From NCBI GenBank assembly GCA_964595455.1, contig CAZQQL010000066.1, positions 1 to 18,087 on the forward strand: a DNA stretch of 18,087 nucleotides, read 5' to 3'. A model generated the notes under the pieces. The model was given only the letters and a program-made list of their open reading frames with translations. It ran no database searches and was not told the origin of the DNA. This DNA is from DAOUEG01 sp964595455. Lineage in GTDB: Bacteria > Chloroflexota > Dehalococcoidia > Dehalococcoidales > RBG-16-60-22. Below, piece after piece: positions 13,088 to 18,087 of the stretch (positions are counted from its first letter, which is position 1; every line of letters begins with the position of its first letter). The position numbers and the translations under genes are program-made.

Positions 13088-13432
13088 ATGAAGGGACAAA
13101 AAACACTGAGACAACTAGCCAGAGAACTAGGTGTCAGTCATGCGTATCTATCCCAGGTCATACATGGTAAGAGACCTGCAAGTGAGAAAGTTCAGCAAGC
13201 CATTGACATGCTTACCATGTTTAGCAATAATGAAGCTAAAATCGGGACTTCAAATCCGTTGGGGGGCAGTTTGGCTGTCTTCGGTGGGTTCGACTCCCAT
13301 GCGCTCCCGCCAGCAAACCAGGAGTTCAACAGGCATGTTTACACGACGGATGCTGGTATGCGTCATTACCGGCGCCCTCCTGGGCGTAGTGTGTATTGTG
13401 GGCGCCCAAATCCGGTCCGATTTCACCCGTGA
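13088..13432 (+). CDS. Cro-like HTH protein whose frame crosses the right att site
   Basis: The first 40 or so residues are a compact Cro/CI-type HTH (TLRQLARELGVSHAYLSQVI followed by HGKRPASEKVQQAIDML). AGGAGG at 13074-13079 precedes the ATG at 13088 by 8 bases; a GTG at 13079 lies within that site and is unlikely. The frame then runs through the 69-bp att repeat and ends in host DNA at 13432, giving 114 residues. The last 75 or so residues are att- and host-encoded, so they are probably not an evolved domain. In the excised circle the same frame continues into the integrase (368 codons including stop). It contains a TGGTAAGC site (13210-13217). It is probably a repressor or regulator of the element. 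Confidence 0.75.
   Translation: MKGQKTLRQLARELGVSHAYLSQVIHGKRPASEKVQQAIDMLTMFSNNEAKIGTSNPLGGSLAVFGGFDSHALPPANQEFNRHVYTTDAGMRHYRRPPGRSVYCGRPNPVRFHP
13165..13217. repeat. TGGTAAGC sites near the right att site
   Basis: There is one exact inverted copy (13210-13217) and one 7-of-8 match (TGGTAAGA, 13165-13172), both inside the HTH coding region and 28-80 bp from the att core. They would lie on the other arm of attP in the circle. Confidence 0.5.
13245..13313 (+). repeat. Right attachment site (attR core, 69 bp)
   Basis: This is a perfect duplicate of the tRNA-Sec 3' part (8233-8301). It lacks the 5' acceptor strand and the D-arm, so it is not a functional tRNA gene. It marks the right end of the element. 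Confidence 0.95.
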
Positions 13433-13676
13433 TGCTGCTTTCCTGTTCTCTTTCTGGTTCAACCGTTTGCTCATGGGCGTGGTTATCGGCCTGGCCTGGC
13501 AAACCCTATCGACGTTCCGGACACTTGCCCGCGGCGCGCTGCTCGGACTGCTTGTCTCCTTCGCCTTTTATAGCGCTACCGGGTTCACGGAAGTAGTCGG
13601 GTTCGTTGCTGGAATCGTCTACGGCGTTATCATCGAACACGTCGCCTTGAAGCTGGGCAAAACACGCTCACGCTAG
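13335..13676 (+). CDS. Small membrane protein, unknown function
   Basis: This 113-residue product starts at the ATG at 13335, with AGGAG 10 bases upstream. It has three or four hydrophobic segments (MLVCVITGALLGVVCIVGA, NRLLMGVVIGLAW, GALLGLLVSFAFY and VVGFVAGIVYGVIIEHVAL) and a basic tail. No family is recognised. The frame extends upstream through the att repeat, but that part is not host protein. Before insertion, this gene lay about 35 bp after tRNA-Sec and may have been read from the tRNA promoter. Now the element's HTH transcript runs into it, and the two coding regions overlap by 98 bases. Confidence 0.65.
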   Translation: MFTRRMLVCVITGALLGVVCIVGAQIRSDFTRDAAFLFSFWFNRLLMGVVIGLAWQTLSTFRTLARGALLGLLVSFAFYSATGFTEVVGFVAGIVYGVIIEHVALKLGKTRSR

Positions 13677-13784
13677 CATCCCAACCTGTCGCTCGTTCCA
13701 TCGTGCTCTGTCCCGGGCACGGCCGCGCTGCGTTGTTTGCCAGATTCGCTTTACTTCAGATCGACTTCATTGCCAGTCTTACCG

Positions 13785-14213
13785 TCAGGCCCGCGGATAG
13801 TCGTACCGGACGCCCCAGTTGACCCCGAACCTGTCCGTCACCTGCCCGAAATAAGCGCCCCAGAACTGGTCTTCGAGGGGCAGCTTGATCGTGCCGCCTT
13901 CGGAAAGGCCATCGAAGATGCGTTTCGCTTCTTCCTTGGTGTCCGGACTGACGCCGATGCTCATCATCGTGCCGGGGACCGGCGGGGGACCGTTCATTTC
14001 AAGCGTGTCATCAGCGCCGAGGATGATGTTGCCTATCCTGAGCTGGACGTAGGCGAGCTTGTTCTTGTCCTTTTCCGGGATGCCCATGTCCTTCATGGAC
14101 TCATGGCTGTAGCGGATGAGCTCTTCCAGTTCGCCGCCAAAAATCGACCGGTAAAATTTGAATGCTTCTTCAGCAGTGCCGGGGAACGTGAGGCCGATGT
14201 CCAGTCTTGTCAT
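13785..14213 (-). CDS. VOC/PhnB-like (glyoxalase-fold) protein
   Basis: This 142-residue protein of the vicinal oxygen chelate superfamily is closest in look to the PhnB-type subgroup. It has the N-terminal TRLDIGLTFPGTAEEAFKFY with IFGGELEE, the central LAYVQLRIGNIILGADDT and the C-terminal WGAYFGQVTDRFGVNWGVRY, typical of these small proteins. The substrate is not known for most members and metal binding is not certain. AGGAG lies 7 bases before the ATG. It has its own near-consensus promoter with an inverted-repeat operator, so a dedicated repressor from outside the window likely controls it. Confidence 0.85.
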   Translation of the reverse strand: MTRLDIGLTFPGTAEEAFKFYRSIFGGELEELIRYSHESMKDMGIPEKDKNKLAYVQLRIGNIILGADDTLEMNGPPPVPGTMMSIGVSPDTKEEAKRIFDGLSEGGTIKLPLEDQFWGAYFGQVTDRFGVNWGVRYDYPRA

Positions 14214-14230
14214 CCTGTTACTCCTTGCAT

Positions 14231-14250
14231 AATAGAATAAATGTTCTATT
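14231..14250. promoter_or_regulatory. Inverted-repeat operator of the VOC gene
   Basis: AATAGAA (14231-14237) and TTCTATT (14244-14250) form a perfect inverted repeat with a 6-base spacer, immediately downstream of the -10 box. This is the usual place for repressor binding. Confidence 0.55.
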
Positions 14251-14251
14251 T

Positions 14252-14280
14252 ATCATACGACGTTCAGACCTTGTTGTCAA
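14252..14280 (-). promoter_or_regulatory. Near-consensus promoter of the VOC gene
   Basis: On the minus strand TTGACA (14275-14280) and TATGAT (14252-14257) are separated by exactly 17 bases, with the start codon about 38 bases downstream. Confidence 0.75.
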
Positions 14281-14330
14281 GGGAGTTTTGACAATTTTTT
14301 CCAGGGGAGATGAACCGCGACGACAATAAA

Positions 14331-14363
14331 GGGGGCGCATCGACATTCCGTCGATGCGCCCCC
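14331..14363 (-). terminator. Strong hairpin terminator after the SDR gene
   Basis: A perfect 14-bp GC-rich stem (14331-14344 with 14350-14363) has a 5-base loop ATTCC. On the minus strand it is followed by TTTATTG. It ends transcription of the SDR gene just before the VOC promoter. Confidence 0.75.
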
Positions 14364-14394
14364 AGCCAACTTACATGGAATACTATCTACGATT

Positions 14395-15363
14395 TTACGC
14401 GCCGAAGCCGCGGTGCTTGACCCAGTCGAGGTCCTTGCGCGCCTTCCCGAACCCCACGTCCTCGCTCCCGAAGGGGCTGTCCTTCATCATGTCCTTGCTG
14501 ATAGCTTCGAAGCGCTTGCGCATGATCTCTTCCTGCCGCTTCATGCCCTCGGCGGTGGACATATTGATGACACGGTCGAAGTTCTCCCGCAGCATCTGCT
14601 CGGAGTTCTCGTAGGGGAGGATGAACAGCACTTCGTTCTCGATGCCCCGCTTGAGCCAGTTGGCGAGTTCAACCGGCTCCATGCCCTGGGCATGGATGGA
14701 GCGGAGCACATCGATGGTCTTCTCCGTCACGTTGTAGCCGGTGTTTTCCAGGTTCTTGGGGCGCGTGTAGACCGCTTCGGCGATGTTGGACTTGATATTG
14801 GCCGGGCACAGCACGGACACGCCGATGCCGTAAGGCCGCAGCGCCTGCCAGTAGCTTTCCATCAGGTTGTTGACGGCGGCCTTGGCGGCGGAATAGGGCG
14901 CCGTGGTTGAACCGCCCATGAACGCGCCGTAGGATGACGTTGTGGCGATGTAGCCGCCTCTGCCGGTCATGATCATCCGAGGCACGAACGTGACCATCCC
15001 GTTGACCACGCCGCCGAGGCAGACGCCCATGACCCAGTCGTAGTCCTCATAGGTGGATGCTTCGGCCGGCCCGAAGGTATTGACGCCGGCGGTGTTGAAC
15101 AGCATCTGGGGCGGCGTGCCGAAGACTTTCTCTACCTCGTCCGCAGCGGCGGCATAGGCTGCCCGGTCCGTGATATCGAGCTTGATGGCGTGGACGGTGA
15201 TGCCCATCCCCTTCAGTCTGGCGGTCGCTTCATCGAGGTGGTCCTGGCGTATATCGGCGATGACGACCTTGCAGCCGGCCTTGCCGAAGACTTCCGCCTG
15301 GCCGAGTCCTGCTCCGGACGCCCCCCCGGTGATGAACAGCACCTTGCCTTTGAAATCTTTCAT
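14395..15363 (-). CDS. Short-chain dehydrogenase/reductase (SDR)
   Basis: This 322-residue NAD(P)-dependent oxidoreductase has a Rossmann nucleotide motif TGGASGAG (residues 12-19), a cofactor-selecting acidic residue in VVIADIRQ, NTAG (90-93), catalytic Ser143 or Ser144 in TTSSYG, and Tyr157 and Lys161 in the YSAAK motif. It is longer than the classical 250-residue SDR, with a helical C-terminal extension of about 70 residues. The substrate is unknown. The ATG at 15363 was chosen because GGAGGG lies directly upstream; the frame runs six codons further without support. A possible -10 box TATACT is at 15392-15397 on the minus strand. A strong terminator follows. Confidence 0.9.
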   Translation of the reverse strand: MKDFKGKVLFITGGASGAGLGQAEVFGKAGCKVVIADIRQDHLDEATARLKGMGITVHAIKLDITDRAAYAAAADEVEKVFGTPPQMLFNTAGVNTFGPAEASTYEDYDWVMGVCLGGVVNGMVTFVPRMIMTGRGGYIATTSSYGAFMGGSTTAPYSAAKAAVNNLMESYWQALRPYGIGVSVLCPANIKSNIAEAVYTRPKNLENTGYNVTEKTIDVLRSIHAQGMEPVELANWLKRGIENEVLFILPYENSEQMLRENFDRVINMSTAEGMKRQEEIMRKRFEAISKDMMKDSPFGSEDVGFGKARKDLDWVKHRGFGA

Positions 15364-15505
15364 GGTCCCTCCTTGTGTCACTCAAAAGGGTAGTATAAAC
15401 AGCGTCTTGAGCGCAAATGGTTGGTGAGTAAACAAGTCCCGGCGAGCACCGGGTTGCAGTGAAAACCACCGCGATTGCAGTCAGTTCTACTTTAAGCTGC
15501 TTTTC

Positions 15506-15958
15506 TTATTCCAGAAACCGGTGGAAAGCCTCGTGGCTGGCTATGTACCCGAGCCGCTGGTAGAACCGGTGTGCGTCCTTCCGTAGCTTGTTGGAACTGA
15601 GCATGACGTCATAGCAGCCGGCCTGGCGCGCCATCTCCGTCAGGTGGTCCATCAGATACTTGCCGATGCCGTTGCAGCGGTACTTTTCATCGACTACTAC
15701 ATACTCGATGACCGCCCAGCGCCGGGCTTTCCGCGCGATGCCCGGCAGGATGACCAGTGTCCCGGTTCCCACCACGATGCCGTCTTCCTCGACCACGAGG
15801 AGGTGATACCCAGGCAGGCCCTTCATCTCATTGAACGCCTCCATCGCCGACGCCGGGCTCGCCTCGAAGTCGTGGTCCTCGGCATTGAGCGCCAGTTGCC
15901 GGTAGAGGGTTTGCAGGCTGGGAAGGTCGGCTTCTACGGCCGGTCTGATTATTGGCAT
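15506..15958 (-). CDS. GNAT family acetyltransferase (copy 2)
   Basis: This 150-residue protein has the GNAT fold: LLVVEEDGIVVGTGTLVILP forms the central strands, VIEYVVVDEKYRCNGIG is motif A with the acetyl-CoA loop RCNGIG, and DAHRFYQRLGYI is the usual C-terminal block. The substrate is unknown. It is the paralogue of the next upstream gene, of equal length, and lies 15 bp after it. It has only a weak ribosome binding site, which suggests co-transcription with it and purA. Confidence 0.88.
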   Translation of the reverse strand: MPIIRPAVEADLPSLQTLYRQLALNAEDHDFEASPASAMEAFNEMKGLPGYHLLVVEEDGIVVGTGTLVILPGIARKARRWAVIEYVVVDEKYRCNGIGKYLMDHLTEMARQAGCYDVMLSSNKLRKDAHRFYQRLGYIASHEAFHRFLE

Positions 15959-15973
15959 ATCATCGATTCCCGG

Positions 15974-16426
15974 TCAGGAAAAATACCGGTGAAACGCCTC
16001 GTGCGTCTGCTCGTACCCGATGCGCTTGTAGAACCGGTGCGCGTCCGGGCGTTTCTTGTTGCTGCACAGCATTATCTTGTAGCAGCCCTCTTCCTGCGCA
16101 ATCTGCGCGGCATGGTCCATGAGCTGCTGCCCGATGCCCCTGCTCCGGTACGCTTCATCCACCACGACGTATTCGATGACGCTCCAGCGGCGGTTGTGGT
16201 GCGCAAATCCCGGCAGGATAACCAGGGTTATCGTCCCCAGTACGACGCCGTCTTCCTCCGCTACCAGAACGTGATAACCGGGCTGCGCATCCATGTCCCT
16301 GAACATGGCGCGGCTCCCGTCCAGGTCCGGCGGGGTATCCTCGTTTACCGAGCCGAGCGAGAGCTGCCGGTACAACTCCAGTATCCGCGGGATGTCCGGT
16401 TCCGCGGCTTCCCTGATGTGCGCCAT
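15974..16426 (-). CDS. GNAT family acetyltransferase (copy 1)
   Basis: This 150-residue GNAT protein has VLVAEEDGVVLGTITLVILP, motif A VIEYVVVDEAYRSRGIG with the RSRGIG acetyl-CoA pyrophosphate loop, and DAHRFYKRIGYEQTHEAFHR at the C-terminus. It closely resembles copy 2 along its whole length, so the pair arose by tandem duplication. GGAGG is 6 bases before the ATG, and the gene starts 14 bp after the purA stop, which makes a purA-GNAT-GNAT transcription unit likely. The substrate is unknown. Confidence 0.88.
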   Translation of the reverse strand: MAHIREAAEPDIPRILELYRQLSLGSVNEDTPPDLDGSRAMFRDMDAQPGYHVLVAEEDGVVLGTITLVILPGFAHHNRRWSVIEYVVVDEAYRSRGIGQQLMDHAAQIAQEEGCYKIMLCSNKKRPDAHRFYKRIGYEQTHEAFHRYFS

Positions 16427-16440
16427 GTTGTTCCTCCGGC

Positions 16441-17724
16441 TTAATACACCGATTGCCGCTGGATGGTCTGCTCGCGGCGTTTACCGACCCCGATGATGCT
16501 CACGGGGCAGCCGATAAGCTCTTCGATGCGCTTGACGTACTTCTGCGCCTTGAACGGCAGTTCCTTGTAGATACGCACGTCGCCGGTGGGTTCGTTCCAG
16601 CCCGGCAGTTCTTCGTAAATGGGCTGGGCTTTGGCCAGCGCTTCAATATCGGCCGGGAAATTGTCCACGGTCTGACCGTCGATCTTGTAAGAGGTGCAGA
16701 TCTTGATGCGCGGCAGGTTATCGAGGACGTCCAGGCGCGTCAGGGCCATGGTGTGGTACCCATTGATGCGCTTGCTGAGTCGCCCGGCCACGGCGTCGAA
16801 CCAGCCGCAGTTCCGAGGACGCCGGCTGACGGTCCCGTACTCCTGGGCGATTTCGCGGATCAGGTCGCCGGTCTCGTCGGAAAGCTCCGTCGGCATCGGC
16901 CCGGCGCCCACGCGGGTCTGGTAGGCCTTGAACACGCCGAGAACGTGCGTCAGCCTGGTGACCGGTACACCGGCGCCGAGACAGGCGTTGGCCGCCGTCG
17001 GTGAAGAAGATGTCGCATAGGGATAGGTCCCGAAGTCCGGGTCCAGCAGGAACCCCTGGGCGCCTTCGAGCAGGACGGGTTCGTCCTTGTCCAGCGCCGC
17101 CGCCAGGACGGCAGAAGTGTCACAGATGCGGTCCGCCCACCGGTCCGCATACTCGCAGTACTGCTTATAGATATCTTCCAGGCAGAGGGGCTCTTTGCCA
17201 TACACTTTTGTGAGGATGGCGTTCTTCTGTTCGAGGACGGAAGCCAGGTGCTCTTTAAATGACGCCCGGTTGAGCAGTTCCCCGGCCCTGATGCCTGTCC
17301 GGGACACCTTGTCCGTAAAAGCCGGCCCGATGCCTTTGCCGGTGGTCCCGATGGCCTTGCCGCCGCGGGCGGACTCTTCCAGCCCGTCGAGCGCGATGTG
17401 ATAGGGCATGATCAGGTTGGCGCGGTCGCTGATGAGGAGCCGGGACGTATCTACGTCCCTGGATTCCAGCATGTCAATTTCCTGGTTCAGCACCGCCGGG
17501 TTCAGCACCACACCGTTGCCGATGATGGACGTCGCGGTCTCATAGAATATCCCGGAAGGCGTCAGCCTCAGGGCAAATTCACCCTTGGGATTGACCACGG
17601 TGTGGCCGGCATTGTCTCCACCGGAAAACCGCACGACATAGTGGGCTTTTTCCGCCAGCATGTCAACGATTTTTCCTTTTCCTTCATCTCCCCATTGTGC
17701 TCCAATGGCAGCGACTAACGGCAT
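16441..17724 (-). CDS. purA: Adenylosuccinate synthetase PurA
   Basis: PurA converts IMP, aspartate and GTP to adenylosuccinate, the first committed step to AMP. The 427-residue product is of normal length. It opens with the signature IGAQWGDEGKGKIVD (P-loop with catalytic Asp), followed by RFSGGDNAGHTVV with the catalytic His, and GTTGKGIGPAFTDK, the second family signature. The substrate loops TRVGAGPMPTEL and GTVSRRPRNCGWFD come later. The ATG at 17724 has GGAGG six bases upstream; the longer frame to 17772 adds an unsupported extension. The two acetyltransferase genes follow at close spacing. Confidence 0.97.
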   Translation of the reverse strand: MPLVAAIGAQWGDEGKGKIVDMLAEKAHYVVRFSGGDNAGHTVVNPKGEFALRLTPSGIFYETATSIIGNGVVLNPAVLNQEIDMLESRDVDTSRLLISDRANLIMPYHIALDGLEESARGGKAIGTTGKGIGPAFTDKVSRTGIRAGELLNRASFKEHLASVLEQKNAILTKVYGKEPLCLEDIYKQYCEYADRWADRICDTSAVLAAALDKDEPVLLEGAQGFLLDPDFGTYPYATSSSPTAANACLGAGVPVTRLTHVLGVFKAYQTRVGAGPMPTELSDETGDLIREIAQEYGTVSRRPRNCGWFDAVAGRLSKRINGYHTMALTRLDVLDNLPRIKICTSYKIDGQTVDNFPADIEALAKAQPIYEELPGWNEPTGDVRIYKELPFKAQKYVKRIEELIGCPVSIIGVGKRREQTIQRQSVY

Positions 17725-17814
17725 AATTGTCCTCCGTTCCTGGTAGCCCGCGCTTTTTCCGCACGGACGCATGTTGTCTTTATTTTCCGGGGTACGGGTA
17801 AAGAAGAGAAGCGC

Positions 17815-18087
17815 CTAAGTGGCGCTGGTCCGGCGCCAGGCAAATATCAACCTCTGGCCGGCGGACAGGATGCTCAGCAGCGCCAGCAGTCCCACTGCGA
17901 TGATAAGGGCGTAATCGATGCCGCTGAGCAGCAGTCCGAGAACCATCAAAGCAACGCGCTCCGGCCTCGTGAAGAACCCTGCGGTGCACTCGATGCCCAG
18001 GCCTTCCATCCGGGCGCGAATATAGCTGACCATGAACGACCCCGGCAGCGCCTCCACACACAGCTCGCTCTCCCAGTCCATGCCCCG
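17815..18087 (-). CDS. CDP-alcohol phosphatidyltransferase, C-terminal part only
   Basis: The frame is open to the window edge, so the N-terminus with the DG-AR-G-D catalytic motif is missing. What remains looks like the end of a CDP-alcohol phosphatidyltransferase (PgsA/phosphatidylinositol-phosphate synthase type). A SFMVSYIRARMEGLGIE helix is followed by FFTRPERVALMVLGLLL, and a last membrane segment (ALIIAVGLLALLSILSAGQR) leads to a short basic tail. It would transfer a phosphatidyl group from CDP-diacylglycerol to an alcohol in the cytoplasmic membrane. A short hairpin (AGCGCC/GGCGCT, 17810-17826) at its stop may be a terminator. It lies 90 bp upstream of purA. Confidence 0.8.
   Translation of the reverse strand, partial: RGMDWESELCVEALPGSFMVSYIRARMEGLGIECTAGFFTRPERVALMVLGLLLSGIDYALIIAVGLLALLSILSAGQRLIFAWRRTSAT

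Larger units (their letters stand above)
8233..13313. mobile_element. Integrative element in tRNA-Sec, 5012-bp unit
   Basis: The element is bounded by a perfect 69-bp direct repeat, the left copy forming the 3' part of tRNA-Sec. It has a tyrosine integrase directly after the tRNA and genes for an excisionase-like HTH protein, a RepA/DnaB-like ATPase and small unknown proteins. Base composition is visibly more A+T-rich than the flanks. The repeat-to-repeat distance is 5012 bp, which is the expected size of the excised circle. No conjugation genes or accessory cargo are recognisable, so it is best described as a small integrated plasmid or satellite-like element. The integrase catalytic residues are intact, so it may still move. 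Confidence 0.93.

Noticed and set aside
13245..13313. A second tRNA-Sec gene
   Set aside because: It lacks the 5' acceptor strand and the D-arm; it is only the duplicated 3' part made by integration.
13131..13334. N-terminal extension of the small membrane protein through the att repeat
   Set aside because: The upstream part lies in the HTH gene and tRNA fragment in another frame; the ATG at 13335 has its own ribosome binding site and starts the hydrophobic protein.
15644..16444. Forward open frame of 266 codons over the acetyltransferase genes
   Set aside because: It is the complement of two clear GNAT genes and has no recognisable domain or ribosome binding site.

Overview
Organism: the window is mostly GC-rich DNA with short intergenic gaps and strong AGGAGG-type ribosome binding sites. 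It carries [NiFe]-hydrogenase maturation genes (hypF, hypC, hypD, hypE and an endopeptidase) and a tRNA-Sec gene. That suggests an anaerobic or facultative bacterium that uses hydrogen and decodes UGA as selenocysteine. The gene mix (hyp genes, flavin reductases, SDR, DUF421) would fit Chloroflexota of the Dehalococcoidia type, but this is an impression and not a proven assignment.

Layout. (1) 1-4612: a forward maturation cluster made of hypF (5' end outside the window), two tandem flavin-reductase-like genes, hypC and hypD. A palindromic repeat lies inside the hypF reading frame, and a repeat of about 112 bp with inverted ends lies between hypC and hypD. (2) 4806-5757: a reverse pair, a multi-pass membrane protein followed by a winged-helix regulator, with a clear promoter and a palindromic operator. 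(3) 5896-8112: a DUF421 membrane protein, then hypE and a HycI/HyaD-like protease, closed by a terminator. (4) 8204-8300: tRNA-Sec (selC). (5) 8233-13313: an integrated mobile element of 5012 bp, visibly richer in A+T, inserted in the 3' half of selC and bounded by a perfect 69-bp direct repeat. (6) 13335-18087: ordinary chromosome again. It holds a small membrane protein, a VOC/PhnB-like protein, an SDR oxidoreductase, two GNAT acetyltransferases, purA and the end of a CDP-alcohol phosphatidyltransferase gene.

The mobile element has a tyrosine integrase next to selC and a reverse operon consisting of an excisionase-like HTH protein, two unknown proteins, a RepA/DnaB-like ATPase, a small protein and a membrane protein. 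It also has an AT-rich, repeat-bearing candidate origin and a forward Cro-like HTH gene that runs into the right attachment site. No resistance, toxin or metabolic cargo is recognisable.

Main discovery candidate: the HTH gene at the right end and the integrase at the left end are in the same reading frame through the shared 69-bp att core. Joining the ends, as excision would do, gives one uninterrupted 367-codon frame: HTH, then att-encoded linker, then tyrosine integrase, with a good ribosome binding site at its start. Integration into selC cuts this frame. The integrase is left without an evident start signal, and the HTH protein gains a tail encoded by tRNA and host DNA. Seven exact copies of TGGTAAGC cluster around the att sites and the integrase gene and are candidate arm-type binding sites. 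Together these suggest an integration-dependent switch built on a split HTH-integrase gene.
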